In this document: one piece after another, positions 25,563 to 34,320 of the stretch
How positions within the stretch are numbered: position 1 is the first letter of the stretch
Layout of the letters: the number at the start of each line of letters is the position of its first letter
From: Henriciella mobilis
GTDB taxonomy: Bacteria; Pseudomonadota; Alphaproteobacteria; Caulobacterales; Hyphomonadaceae
Assembly (NCBI RefSeq): GCF_003576315.1
Contig: NZ_QWFZ01000017.1
Coordinates: 186,001-250,000, forward strand
Direction of reading: 5' to 3'
Length of the DNA: 64,000 bases
The notes under the pieces: generated by a model
What the model was told of the DNA's origin: nothing
The model's input: the letters and a program-made list of their open reading frames with translations, nothing else
Database searches by the model: none
Translations under genes and position numbers: made by a program

Positions 25563-26201
25563 TCAGTCTTTTTCCGGCAGGCCGATGGCGGCGGCGACCT
25601 CGGCGTGATTGTCTGGCGCAAAGAGGTGTGCGTCCCAGCCATGCCGACGCGCCGCTTCGACATTCTCTTCCATGTCATCGATCAGGATGACGTCCTTGCC
25701 CGTATAGCCCAGCGCGTCCTCGATATGCCTGAAATAGGCAAGGTCCGGCTTGGCGAGGCGCATCCGGCCGGCGGCGAAGACATCGTGCATATGCTCGCCA
25801 AAACCCATCTCCTCGATCCAGTCGGCACGGTAGACTTCATTGTTGGTCGCAATGACGTTGACGGCACCGGCGGCGCGGGCCCGGCGGACGAGGTCCAGCG
25901 TCTTCTCATCCGGGATATGGTCCTTGTCGAACCAGTAATCGATGACTTCCGAGGCGCGATGCGGCACGCCTTCCTGCTCGGCCCAGTCGCCAACCAGTTC
26001 GTGCAGGTCGGCCTGGCCGACCATGGCCTGCTGAAAGCGCCCGGAGAAAAGGTAGGAAGCGAGCGAGCGGATCGACAGGCCGGTATCCTGCTCGAAGGTG
26101 GTCATCCAGAGGAAGATGCCATTCTGGACATTTGCATTGAGGACCCCATCGAAATCCCAGGCGATGACTTTGTGTTTCAGCGTGCTCAATGTGCTCTCCA
26201 T
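25563..26201 (-). CDS. HAD-superfamily hydrolase
   Basis: 212-aa haloacid-dehalogenase-like hydrolase. Motif I is WDFDGVL with nucleophile D16 and acid D18. Motif II is the Thr in IATNN, motif III is the Lys in RLAKPD, and motif IV is IDDMEENVEAA. The helical cap (about 25-100) is the small type-1 kind. Substrates of such proteins are usually phosphorylated metabolites; none can be named. It is divergent from cydA. Confidence 0.9.
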   Translation of the reverse strand: MESTLSTLKHKVIAWDFDGVLNANVQNGIFLWMTTFEQDTGLSIRSLASYLFSGRFQQAMVGQADLHELVGDWAEQEGVPHRASEVIDYWFDKDHIPDEKTLDLVRRARAAGAVNVIATNNEVYRADWIEEMGFGEHMHDVFAAGRMRLAKPDLAYFRHIEDALGYTGKDVILIDDMEENVEAARRHGWDAHLFAPDNHAEVAAAIGLPEKD

Positions 26202-26277
26202 TTGCGCATCTGACCTATTGCGCGCGCCAGCGCAAATCCAGTCCGCGCTAATCTGACGCGCGGCGCAAAGTGCGGTT

Positions 26278-26304
26278 TTGAATGTTTCGCAGAGAATCTA
26301 TAAG
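26278..26304 (+). promoter_or_regulatory. Possible cydAB promoter
   Basis: TATAAG at 26299-26304 is a good -10; TTGAAT at 26278-26283 is a -35 candidate with a short 15-nt spacer. The start codon follows 30 bp later. No clear FNR box (TTGAT-N4-ATCAA) is visible. Confidence 0.35.
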
Positions 26305-26333
26305 CTGATCTTAGAAAATCTGGAGCTTGGCTG

Positions 26334-27749
26334 ATGGAACTTGACGCCCTCATCTTGTCCCGCCTGCAATTCGCGTTTGTGGTCGCGTTCCACATCCTGT
26401 TTCCCGCCTTTACCATCGGTCTCGCCGCCTTCCTTGCGGTGTGCGAAGGGCTGTGGCTGTGGACAAAGCGGGATGTCTTCAAGCGGCTCTACCTTCACTG
26501 GGTGAAGATCTTCGCGCTGGCCTTCGCCATGGGCGTCGTCTCCGGCGTCGTCATGTCCTACCAGTTCGGCACCAACTGGTCTGTCTTTTCCGACAAGGCC
26601 GGCAGTGTGATCGGGCCGTTGCTGGGCTACGAAGTGCTGACCGCCTTCTTCCTGGAAGCGACCTTCCTGGGCGTGATGCTGTTCGGCTGGAAGCGGGTCG
26701 GCAACCGCCTGCACTTCATTGCAACCTGCGCTGTCGCTGTTGGCACGACCATCTCGGCCTTCTGGATCCTCTCGGCAAACAGCTGGATGCAGACCCCGGC
26801 GGGCTTTGCCACCGATCCTGAAACCGGCAATTTCTATGCGACCGACTGGCTGGCCGTGATCTTCAATCCGAGCTTCCCGTCGCGCTATGTCCACATGATG
26901 CTGGCGGCCTTCATCACCACCGCAGCGGTGATCATGGCGGCCGGCGCCTGGCAGGTCATTCGCGGCCATTCCTCCGAGCCGACCCGGTTCCAGATCCGGA
27001 TGGCGGCGGGCACGCTGGCGGTTCTCATGCCGTTGCAGATCTGGGCCGGCCACTGGTCCGGCGAAGTCGCGCATGAGCACCAGCCCGCGAAGATCGCCGC
27101 CATGGAAGGCTGGTGGGAGACGCGCGACGTACAGCCGACTGTCCTGTTCGGCTGGCCCGACGAGGCGGCAGAAAAGAACCATGGCGAAATCGCCATTCCG
27201 AATACGAGCCCCATCCTGTTCCCGAAAGCCGAGGGGCAGCTGGAAGGGCTGAAGGCTTTCCCGGAAGCAGACCGCCCGCCGGTCCTGCCGGTCTTCTGGA
27301 GTTTCCGGATCATGGTCGGCGCGGGCCTTGTCATGCTGGCCCTCGGCCTGTGGGGCTGTGTGCTCTGGTGGCGCGGGCGTATCGACAAGCCGGGGCTGTT
27401 CCACATGCTGGCCGTGCCAGCCGGATCGCTTGGCTTCATCTCGGTCGTGACCGGGTGGATCGTGGCAGAGGTCGGCCGCCAGCCCTATACCGTCTACGGC
27501 TTCCTGCGCACCGAGGACAGCGTCGCGCCGGTCAGCGCCGGTCAGGTCGCGACATCGCTGCTGATCTTCATGGTCGTCTACGCCATCGTCTTTACCGCCG
27601 GTACCGTCTACATGGCGCGCATCGCAACACGCGGCTTCGATGACGATGAGACCGGGCCGCCAAAACGCGAACACCGGGCACCGGGCTCTCCGCTCGGCTC
27701 CGTGTCGGAGCCTGCCGAACTGCCCTATGATACCAAGCCGGCTGAATAG
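26334..27749 (+). CDS. cydA: Cytochrome bd-type quinol oxidase subunit I (CioA-like)
   Basis: 471-aa haem-bearing subunit of a bd oxidase, the high-affinity cyanide-tolerant terminal quinol oxidase. H20 in VVAFHILFPAF is the b595 haem ligand. A second ligand His is in RYVHMMLAA near residue 187. The GWIVAEVGRQPYTVYG segment is conserved. The periplasmic Q-loop (K and E in HQPAKIAAMEGWW) is of the short CIO type, not the long E. coli type. GGAG lies 8 nt before the ATG. It is the first gene of a three-gene operon. Confidence 0.96.
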   Translation: MELDALILSRLQFAFVVAFHILFPAFTIGLAAFLAVCEGLWLWTKRDVFKRLYLHWVKIFALAFAMGVVSGVVMSYQFGTNWSVFSDKAGSVIGPLLGYEVLTAFFLEATFLGVMLFGWKRVGNRLHFIATCAVAVGTTISAFWILSANSWMQTPAGFATDPETGNFYATDWLAVIFNPSFPSRYVHMMLAAFITTAAVIMAAGAWQVIRGHSSEPTRFQIRMAAGTLAVLMPLQIWAGHWSGEVAHEHQPAKIAAMEGWWETRDVQPTVLFGWPDEAAEKNHGEIAIPNTSPILFPKAEGQLEGLKAFPEADRPPVLPVFWSFRIMVGAGLVMLALGLWGCVLWWRGRIDKPGLFHMLAVPAGSLGFISVVTGWIVAEVGRQPYTVYGFLRTEDSVAPVSAGQVATSLLIFMVVYAIVFTAGTVYMARIATRGFDDDETGPPKREHRAPGSPLGSVSEPAELPYDTKPAE

Positions 27750-27754
27750 GAGAG

Positions 27755-28795
27755 ATGGAAATGGATCTACCGCTTATCTGGTCTGTCCTGATCGCCACGG
27801 CCGTCATGCTATATGTCCTGCTCGACGGCATGGACCTTGGCGTCGGCATCCTCACCGGCCTTGCCCGCAGCGATGAAGAACGAAATCTCATGACCGCCTC
27901 CATCGAGCCGGTCTGGGATGGCAACGAGACCTGGCTGATCCTTGGCGGCGGCGGTCTGTTTGCCGCTTTTCCGCTGGCCTATGCGATCCTGATGCCGGCC
28001 TTCTACCTGCCGGTTCTCCTGATGCTCGCCGCGCTGATCTTCCGGGGCGTGGCTTTTGAATTCCGCCACAAGGCGGTGCGCAAGCCGACACGGCTGTTCT
28101 GGAACGGCGCGTTCTTTGGCGGCTCGCTCGCGGCCGCGCTGGCACAGGGGTTGATCCTCGGCGGCTTCATCCAGGGCGTTGAGGTCGAAGGCCGCAGCTT
28201 TGCAGGCGGTGCGTTCGACTGGCTGTCGCCTTTCACCATCCTGGTCGCGATCTCCGTGGCGATCGGCTACAGCCTGCTCGGCGCCTGCTGGCTGGTGCTG
28301 AAGACGCAGGGCGAGGAGCAGAAGCGTGCGCGGCGGTTCGCGCTCTATGCCCTGGCCGGTGTGGCGCTCTGCTTTGCGGCGGTGAGCCTCGCGACCCTGT
28401 CGATCGACCCGCGTGTGACCGAGCGCTGGGGCTTCTCGATGGACCATATCAACCCGGCCAAGCTGCTGCCGCTGGCGCCCATTCCGCTGGCCGGCATGGC
28501 GCTCGTCATTCTTGCCGCGCGCGACCTTCTCTGGGACGTAAACGCGCCTGACTGGCGGCCCTATGTCTATTCCGCCGGTATCTTCCTGACAGGTTATCTC
28601 GGGCTGGCGGTCAGCCTGTTCCCGACCATCGTCCCGTTCGAGGTCGATATCTGGCAGGCGGCGGCGCGGGACAATGCGCTCGGCCTGATGCTGGTCGGCG
28701 CCGGGATCATGCTGCCGGTCATCCTGATCTACACCGGCTATGTCTATTCGCTGTTCTGGGGAAAGGTCCAACCGGGAGACGGCTATCATGACTAG
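27755..28795 (+). CDS. cydB: Cytochrome bd-type quinol oxidase subunit II (CioB-like)
   Basis: 346-aa polytopic subunit. Recognisable features are the first helix with LLDGMDLGVGILTGLA, the conserved IEPVWDGNETWLILGGGGLFAAFP segment and a C-terminal YTGYVYSLFWGKV. It supports assembly of the oxidase and has no haem of its own. It starts 5 bp after the cydA stop and overlaps the small third gene by 8 nt. Confidence 0.96.
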   Translation: MEMDLPLIWSVLIATAVMLYVLLDGMDLGVGILTGLARSDEERNLMTASIEPVWDGNETWLILGGGGLFAAFPLAYAILMPAFYLPVLLMLAALIFRGVAFEFRHKAVRKPTRLFWNGAFFGGSLAAALAQGLILGGFIQGVEVEGRSFAGGAFDWLSPFTILVAISVAIGYSLLGACWLVLKTQGEEQKRARRFALYALAGVALCFAAVSLATLSIDPRVTERWGFSMDHINPAKLLPLAPIPLAGMALVILAARDLLWDVNAPDWRPYVYSAGIFLTGYLGLAVSLFPTIVPFEVDIWQAAARDNALGLMLVGAGIMLPVILIYTGYVYSLFWGKVQPGDGYHD

Positions 28796-28946
28796 GCTGT
28801 TCGAGCCGCAGGGCCCCGACGAATCAGGCGAAAGCAGCAAGCCGCTGTCGCGCCAGCTTCTCTGGTTTGCCGGGCTGGCCATCGCCAGCCTGACCGCCGT
28901 GGCCGCTGTTGCCTATGCCCTGCGGGGCTTTCTCCTCATGGGTTGA
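28788..28946 (+). CDS. DUF2474-type small subunit of the bd oxidase operon
   Basis: 52-aa single-span membrane peptide: a hydrophilic N-terminus then one helix (about residues 24-50, LLWFAGLAIASLTAVAAVAYALRGFLLMG). This matches the DUF2474 family, which follows cioAB in many proteobacteria and plays the part CydX has in E. coli. The ATG lies inside the last codons of cydB (8-nt overlap, ATGACTAG). It is too short to be picked up by usual length cut-offs. Confidence 0.8.
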   Translation: MTRLFEPQGPDESGESSKPLSRQLLWFAGLAIASLTAVAAVAYALRGFLLMG

Positions 28947-29040
28947 ACGGCCCGCCCGGCACTTTGCTTGACTTTTCCGGGCGGCAGGGCAACCAAAAGG
29001 GCAGGTGGATCTTCTAGACCTGTAGCAAAAGGAACAGAAC

Positions 29041-29370
29041 ATGGCTGGAAAGTTTGAGCTCTACAGCGACAAGGCTGGCGAATTCCGGTTTCGCCTCAAG
29101 GCTGGAAACGGCGAAATCATCCTGAGCAGCGAGGGCTACAAAAAACGCGCCAGCGCCATGAACGGTATTGAATCCGTCAAGAAGAACGCGGCGAACGATG
29201 CGCGTTATGAGAAGAAGGAAGGTTCCAGCGGCAAGTTCAGCTTCAACCTGAAAGCCGCCAACGGCCAGGTGATCGGCACCTCGCAGAGCTACAAGAGCGA
29301 ATCCGGCCGCGACAATGGCGTGGAGTCGGTGAAGAAGAACGCACCGGCCGCACCGGTCGCTGAAGTCTAG
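29041..29370 (+). CDS. DUF1508 (YegP-type) tandem-repeat protein
   Basis: 109-aa soluble protein made of two DUF1508 repeats: KFELYSDKAGEFRFRLKAGNGEIILSSEGY at about 4-33 and KFSFNLKAANGQVIGTSQSY at about 60-79. Each is followed by a GIESVKKNA or GVESVKKNA helix. The family (UPF0339, E. coli YegP) has a known fold but no clear role. AAGGA precedes the ATG by 7 nt. An intrinsic terminator follows, so it is monocistronic. Confidence 0.93.
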   Translation: MAGKFELYSDKAGEFRFRLKAGNGEIILSSEGYKKRASAMNGIESVKKNAANDARYEKKEGSSGKFSFNLKAANGQVIGTSQSYKSESGRDNGVESVKKNAPAAPVAEV

Positions 29371-29402
29371 CGCCCACGGGCAGGCCCGCCCAAACAATCA
29401 AG

Positions 29403-29435
29403 GACCGCTCGTTTTACCAGACGGGCGGTCTTTTT
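29403..29435 (+). terminator. Intrinsic terminator after the DUF1508 gene
   Basis: GACCGCTCGT (29403-29412) pairs with ACGGGCGGTC (29421-29430, one wobble) and is followed by TTTTT, 33 bp after the stop codon. Confidence 0.8.
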
Positions 29436-29451
29436 CATCCGGGGCGTTGTC

Positions 29452-30627
29452 TCAATTGTCTGAACCGCCCGGCGCGTAATCCGGGTCTACCCAGATATAC
29501 ATATAGTCCTTGGGACCTGGTATGCCTTGCGTTTCCGCGCGGCGCCATTTCTGCCCGGCCGCATGCGCCTCCGCGATTTCGAAGAGAAATTTGCGCGCCT
29601 CGGGGCCTGCGGCTTTCGCGGCATGGTACATCGGGGTCAGGGCCAGCGTGTACGCTTTCATCCGGGCGAGGTTTTCGTCAGATGCCGCCGCGCCGTCGGC
29701 GGACGTGTCCAAAGCCCCCCAGGCCTGGTCGAGCCGCCAGCCGATCGAACGGGCCGCCTCTTCGGTACCCAGGTGTTCGGGTGTGAACAGCGCGGCCACG
29801 GGGATAAGGTCAGCCTCCGTCATGCCGGCGAGGCGAAACATGTCATACTGGCTTTCCAGTTTCGCCTGGTCTTCGCTGGTCCACTGATAAGCGGCGTCCT
29901 TCCCATTGAGATAAGCCTTGCCGTCGAGACGGGCTTCCTCAAGCAGCTCAAGTGCGAAGGCCGCGTCCTCGGTATGCCCGGCAACGCCTGATGCCGCCTT
30001 GAGCCACCACGGATAGGCCTGGTTCTGCTTGTCCGTGGGGCAGGCCCTCGCCAGCCTGCGCAGCATCAGGACGGTTCCGCGCCCCTGCCACGTGTCATCG
30101 AAATCGTAGAGCAGCGTCTGTCCGAGGTTCCCGCTCCAGACCAGGCAACGATCGAAGGGTTCATCAGACTCGAACAGCGGGTGTTTCAGCCCGCGAACGT
30201 CGTGAAACTTGATCAGCCCCTGGGCGGCCGGCTTGCGCAATTCGTAGAAAATCTTGCCATAGTCGCGGCTTGGCCCGCCGGCCTCAGGATCGCGGGCGAT
30301 GGCATCGGCCTGATAGAGCATGTCCCAGACATGCGACACGGCGCTGAAGGCGTCCTCGTCGGGTATGCCGGCATAGGCATGGCGAAGCCAGGATTCGGCG
30401 GCATAGGCGATCACGCCGCGGTCCGTGGGACAGGTTTCGACCATCTGATCGAGCTGGGCCAGTTCGGCCGTCGCTGATTTCGGTGAAGCGGCCACGGCCC
30501 GGCGAAGGCCGTTAGCGGCGTCTTCCGCATTCATGTTGCATGTGAAGCTGTCCTGCGCGCTTGCCGGTTGGGCTGCCAGCTCGCCCAGTGCCAGCGCGGC
30601 CAGCCCGATTGTCACTCCAAGTTTCAT
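29452..30627 (-). CDS. Secreted hypothetical protein, 391 aa
   Basis: I do not recognise this protein. It has a clear signal peptide (MKLGVTIGLAALALGELAAQPASAQ) and is otherwise soluble. The content is largely helical, with several Trp/Tyr-rich turns (AYPWWLKAASGVAGHTEDAA, YGKIFYELRKPAAQGLIKFHD) suggesting TPR- or Sel1-like helical pairs, though no repeat is clear. Four or more cysteines could form periplasmic disulfides (FTCNMN, ETCPTD, DRCLVW, RACPTD). It stands alone between the DUF1508 terminator and the Nudix gene. Confidence 0.75.
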   Translation of the reverse strand: MKLGVTIGLAALALGELAAQPASAQDSFTCNMNAEDAANGLRRAVAASPKSATAELAQLDQMVETCPTDRGVIAYAAESWLRHAYAGIPDEDAFSAVSHVWDMLYQADAIARDPEAGGPSRDYGKIFYELRKPAAQGLIKFHDVRGLKHPLFESDEPFDRCLVWSGNLGQTLLYDFDDTWQGRGTVLMLRRLARACPTDKQNQAYPWWLKAASGVAGHTEDAAFALELLEEARLDGKAYLNGKDAAYQWTSEDQAKLESQYDMFRLAGMTEADLIPVAALFTPEHLGTEEAARSIGWRLDQAWGALDTSADGAAASDENLARMKAYTLALTPMYHAAKAAGPEARKFLFEIAEAHAAGQKWRRAETQGIPGPKDYMYIWVDPDYAPGGSDN

Positions 30628-30685
30628 TCGCGTCCCTCACCTCGCTTGCGGCGATAATGGCGGGGCGCGGCATGGTTTGGCAAGT

Positions 30686-31273
30686 TTAGCCGAGCGAGAG
30701 TTTGAGATGCTGCAGGAGCAGGATGGTCTTTGCATCCATGATCGTGCCGCTGGCGACCATGGCGTATGCCTCGTCGAGCGGCATTTCCAGCACCTCGATA
30801 TCCTCGCCTTCATCGGCTCTGCCGCCGCCATTCTCGACCTTGTCGGTTGGCGTATAATGGGCCGTGTAGCAGTAGATCCGCTCGGTCATGCTCCCGGGTG
30901 TGGAGTAGGCCATGAAGGCTCGCGTGACCTTGTTGAGGCGGTATCCGAGTTCCTCGAGCGCCTCGCGGTGTACCGTGACGTCCAAGCTTTCATCTTCGAC
31001 CGCCCCGGCGCAGGCTTCGATCATGGCACCGCCATCCTCATTGAGCGCGGCGGCCAGCCGGAACTGGCGCAGCAACAGCACGGTGTTGCGGTTGGGATCA
31101 AAGGGCAGGACAGCGACAGAGTCGCCGCGGTGGTACACTTCCCGGTCCTGGCGCTCCCACTGGCCGTCGCGGCGCTGATAGTCGAAGGCGTATTTGGTCA
31201 GGGTGGCCCAGTCATCGGACAGGATGGTCTGTCCGATGATCTTCACCCGGCTGCCGGGACCGGCCTTGCTCAA
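30686..31273 (-). CDS. Nudix hydrolase, NudK/AdpP type
   Basis: 195-aa Nudix pyrophosphatase close to GDP-mannose/ADP-ribose pyrophosphatases (YffH/NudK). The N-terminal strand ILSDDWATLTKYAFDYQRRDG and the motif VYHRGDSVAVLPFD are family-typical. The Nudix helix core is HREALEELGY, followed by YSTPGSMTERIYCY. It starts with TTG in a TTGA overlap with the desaturase stop, so it is translationally coupled. A GTG nine codons on is an alternative start. Confidence 0.88.
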   Translation of the reverse strand: MSKAGPGSRVKIIGQTILSDDWATLTKYAFDYQRRDGQWERQDREVYHRGDSVAVLPFDPNRNTVLLLRQFRLAAALNEDGGAMIEACAGAVEDESLDVTVHREALEELGYRLNKVTRAFMAYSTPGSMTERIYCYTAHYTPTDKVENGGGRADEGEDIEVLEMPLDEAYAMVASGTIMDAKTILLLQHLKLSLG

Positions 31274-32166
31274 GCGAATTGCGGCGCGATCTTCAGGTTC
31301 CGCACCCAGCCGAGCTTTTCGTAGAGGAGCAGCATCGTGCCGTTATAGTCGACGATCCGGTTCCAGAGGCCCTTGCGAGGGCGGTGAAGGGCCGAGACCG
31401 GCTGCTCGTGGTGGTGATCATGGAAGGCCTCGCCGCCCGTCAGCAGGGCGATGGCATGGTCAACCCATTTCGGCGTCTTCAGGTGGCCGAGGACGTTGAT
31501 CCCGTAATTCGTCGCATGGAACTGGATCGCACGGCCGATCACGACGCTGGCATGGATGATCGCCGTCAGGACGAGCGAGCCGCCTGCGGCCCAGACGATG
31601 AGGTAGATCGCGGCCGGGATGACGAGGTGGATGACCAGTGAAAGCGAATTGTAGAAACCGTCCATCCAGACGATGACGGGGTGGGTCTTCAGCCACATCG
31701 GCATCGGACGCCTAAGGTCCTTCTTGTCGCGGAACAGGATCCAGCCGACCCAGGCCCAGCGCTTGGATTCAAACGGATTGTGCGGATCGCCGGGCTTGTC
31801 GGAGAATCGGTGGTGCTGGGAGTGGTAGTTCACCCAGTCCTTCACATTGCCCTGCATGGCGATCATCAGGTTGAGCATGGTCAGCACCTGCGCCGGCCAG
31901 CGCATCTCGCCTGCGCGGTGTTGCATGATCCGGTGCAGCGGGCCGATGCCGGCATTGCAGACGAAGATGGTCAGCGCGATCACGCCGAGCGACAGCGGCA
32001 GGTACCAGAGTTTCAGCTCGATATGCGCAATGGCGAAGCCGAGTGCGACCATGGTGATCAGAAGGGCGAGCCCCAGGAGGGGGTATAGGATCGCCGCAAA
32101 GAAACTGGGGAAGTTGAATGTCTTCCACGTTTTCGGGATAGCGAGCGATCGCGGTATTCTTGGCAT
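31270..32166 (-). CDS. Acyl-CoA/lipid fatty acid desaturase
   Basis: 298-aa membrane di-iron desaturase of the delta-9 type. The three histidine boxes are visible: HRIMQH (box 1), HSQHH followed by RFSDKPGDPHNP (box 2), and HDHHH in GGEAFHDHHHEQPV (box 3). Hydrophobic pairs lie near residues 20-70 and 165-200. GGAGG stands 6 nt before the ATG. Such enzymes adjust membrane fluidity. It forms an operon with the Nudix gene downstream. Confidence 0.92.
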   Translation of the reverse strand: MPRIPRSLAIPKTWKTFNFPSFFAAILYPLLGLALLITMVALGFAIAHIELKLWYLPLSLGVIALTIFVCNAGIGPLHRIMQHRAGEMRWPAQVLTMLNLMIAMQGNVKDWVNYHSQHHRFSDKPGDPHNPFESKRWAWVGWILFRDKKDLRRPMPMWLKTHPVIVWMDGFYNSLSLVIHLVIPAAIYLIVWAAGGSLVLTAIIHASVVIGRAIQFHATNYGINVLGHLKTPKWVDHAIALLTGGEAFHDHHHEQPVSALHRPRKGLWNRIVDYNGTMLLLYEKLGWVRNLKIAPQFA

Positions 32167-32459
32167 GTATTCCTCCGGAGCCTTGAGGCACAGTCATAAG
32201 ATGACCGATGCCCACTAGCAGAATCTTAAGAACGATTGTCAACTTCGGGAAGGGGCGATGTGTTTGTACCGCTGCTTTCTGACGCAATGGTGAGGCTTTG
32301 ACCCGGTTGTTCTACACGGCCCGCGTGTGGCCGGCTCAGAACGCGCGTATCCCGTGTTCGCGTCTTCGTCTGGCGGGCGTGCTACCGGCCATTCTGATCG
32401 CATTGGACGCCCTGCTGCCCGGAGAGTATGGAAAGGCAAAACAGGAATGGGAGGAATCA

Positions 32460-33011
32460 ATGTCAGAGCAATCGGAAAGCGGCTTCGCGCTGCGGCGGGT
32501 GGTGACGGGGGAATCCGAAACGGGCCGCTCACGCATCCTGATCGACGGGCCGCAGGCGGCTGAGTTCCGCACTGGAGAGCTTGGCGGCCTGTTCGAGATA
32601 TGGACCGACGCGACGTCGGGCGAAATCGACACGCAGGACGATACCGACAGGGGGCTTGGCAAGCCGAACCTGTCTCCGCCCAAGGGCGCGGTGAAGATCC
32701 GCTGGTTTGCCATCGGCCCGACCCCGGAAGGTGTGCCGCCGGAGACCTTGCGCGAAGTTACCCGCAAGGCCTTCATCGACATGGGTGCGGGCGACCACCA
32801 GCCGGATACGTCACGCCATCCGGCCATGCACAAGACCGATACGCTGGACGCTATCATCCTGGTGAAGGGCCGTGTCCGGCTGCTGCTGGACGATGATGAG
32901 ACCGTCATCGAGCCGGGCGACGTCGTCGTTCAGCGCGCAACCAATCATGCCTGGGTGGTTGAAGGTAACCAACCGGCGCTTTTCGTGGCGGTGCTCGTCG
33001 ACAGGTCTTGA
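32460..33011 (+). CDS. Cupin-domain protein
   Basis: 183-aa protein. The C-terminal half is a cupin barrel: a metal-site-like HPAMHKTDTLDAIILVKGRVRLLLDDDETVIEPGDVVVQRATNHAWV. The N-terminal half (about 1-90) is of the kind found in AraC-less, oxygenase-like cupins and has no known function. GGAGG is 5 nt before the ATG. About 290 bp of non-coding sequence precede it, in which I see no RNA gene. A longer open frame upstream has no ribosome site and no family match. Confidence 0.85.
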   Translation: MSEQSESGFALRRVVTGESETGRSRILIDGPQAAEFRTGELGGLFEIWTDATSGEIDTQDDTDRGLGKPNLSPPKGAVKIRWFAIGPTPEGVPPETLREVTRKAFIDMGAGDHQPDTSRHPAMHKTDTLDAIILVKGRVRLLLDDDETVIEPGDVVVQRATNHAWVVEGNQPALFVAVLVDRS

Positions 33012-33081
33012 CTTTATTCCCTGTTTGTTCTGTTAGTGTTCCGCTGGTGATCGCGGAATTCAACGAGCAGGGCACAATTTC

Positions 33082-34311
33082 ATGGAAGCTAGTCACCAAC
33101 GCAGGGGTGAACTCTGGTCGCTTCTGGTCGCGCACGGCTTTGAGGACGCCTTTGGCGAGAGCGATACGGCGCGGGTGGAATGCCCGGCCTGTCATGCGCC
33201 GCGCGCGCTGAAGCTCAGCCTCGCCACAGGCCAGGCGCGTTGCGCCAGCTGTGGCGTGTCCGCCCCGATCCGGACCTATCTGAGCCAGCTCGAGGACGCT
33301 GAGATCGTCCAGGAACCTGAAGTGTTCACCGAGGCGGAGATCATTCCGCTTCGGCCGGATCGGCTGCCGGCCGTCCGCCGGGAGCCGGAAACGGTGGCGA
33401 GCGACGAGGAGGTGGAAACCTGGCGGGCCGAGCTTCTCGACGAGCCGCAGGGCTTTGGCGGCGCGCAGGAAATGCGGGAGGCCCTGCCCGGTGCTGAAGC
33501 CGGGACGGCTGCCGCAGGCGCGTCAGGCGCCGAGGTGCGCCCGCGCCGCCGGGGCGTGTTCGAGGCCCTGATCATCATCCTTCTGTCGCTGGTCTTCCTC
33601 GGCGCAGGCCTGGCGGCAGCAGGGCTGTCGGCCTTTGCGAACTACCAGGCTTTCAGCGCGAGCGTCGCCGATGACGTGCAGGGCCGGATCTGGGGTTGGG
33701 CCGGGGTGATCGCCTCGGTCTGCTCCTTTGGCGGCTTCACTTTCTTCTGGTGGCACGTTTCGGGCGGGCGACGGAAGGAGGGCCTTCGCGCGCTTGCCTT
33801 CGCGCTGGCCGGCGCTGCGACGAGCGTGCTCGGCACGGCCATGTTCATGGAGACCAACAGGGATGTCCGCAGCCAGTCTGCGGCAGCGGCAGCGTCGGCG
33901 CGAGAAGTGGTCGAGGCGCAGATCGCCGGCTATCAACGCCAGCTTGACGGTATTCCCGCCGATACGCGGTCGGTCGAAGGGCTGGAGGCCTATCTGCGCG
34001 GGGTCGAGGCTGTGGGCCGCACACATCAGAAACCCTATCGCGACGCGCAGAATGAGCTCGGCCTCGCCAAACGGCGCGCGGAGCTGGAAGCAAAGATCGA
34101 GGCAGCCCGGATGAGCCTGCTTGGCGAGGGCGGGCCGGAGATCCTCAATGCGAAGGCGCCGGCCCGCGGGCTGCCCGCCTGGTTCTTTGCGGTGATGCTG
34201 GAAGTCTTTTCCTCCCAGGCAACCAGTATCGCCCTCGTGGCCCTGCTCGTGCTTGCCGCCGGGCGCGGGCGGGGCCGCGTCCCGTCGCAGGCTGAGCCGG
34301 TGGCGGCCTAG
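33082..34311 (+). CDS. Zinc-ribbon membrane protein of unknown function
   Basis: 409-aa protein I cannot name. An N-terminal zinc ribbon (CPACHAPRALKLSLATGQARCASC, about residues 34-57) is followed by an acidic linker. Membrane helices lie near 155-185, 205-225 and 235-255, a helical/coiled-coil stretch at about 265-350, and a last hydrophobic segment at about 365-395. The layout suggests a sensor or scaffold with a cytoplasmic nucleic-acid or metal-binding finger. A weak promoter (TTGACT at 33008) overlaps the cupin stop. It converges on the FAD oxidase gene with a 9-bp gap. Confidence 0.75.
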   Translation: MEASHQRRGELWSLLVAHGFEDAFGESDTARVECPACHAPRALKLSLATGQARCASCGVSAPIRTYLSQLEDAEIVQEPEVFTEAEIIPLRPDRLPAVRREPETVASDEEVETWRAELLDEPQGFGGAQEMREALPGAEAGTAAAGASGAEVRPRRRGVFEALIIILLSLVFLGAGLAAAGLSAFANYQAFSASVADDVQGRIWGWAGVIASVCSFGGFTFFWWHVSGGRRKEGLRALAFALAGAATSVLGTAMFMETNRDVRSQSAAAAASAREVVEAQIAGYQRQLDGIPADTRSVEGLEAYLRGVEAVGRTHQKPYRDAQNELGLAKRRAELEAKIEAARMSLLGEGGPEILNAKAPARGLPAWFFAVMLEVFSSQATSIALVALLVLAAGRGRGRVPSQAEPVAA

Positions 34312-34320
34312 GCCAGGGCG

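Noticed and set aside
26202-26333. FNR box in the cydAB promoter
   Set aside because: No TTGAT-N4-ATCAA pattern is present; GCTGATCTTAG is too far from consensus.
26298-27674. 458-codon open frame antisense to cydA
   Set aside because: A shadow rich in His, Gln, Arg and Asp opposite a clear oxidase gene; no start signal and no recognisable domain.
32167-32459. tRNA or small RNA in the gap before the cupin gene
   Set aside because: No cloverleaf, CCA-like end or terminator was found; the open frame across it lacks a ribosome site.
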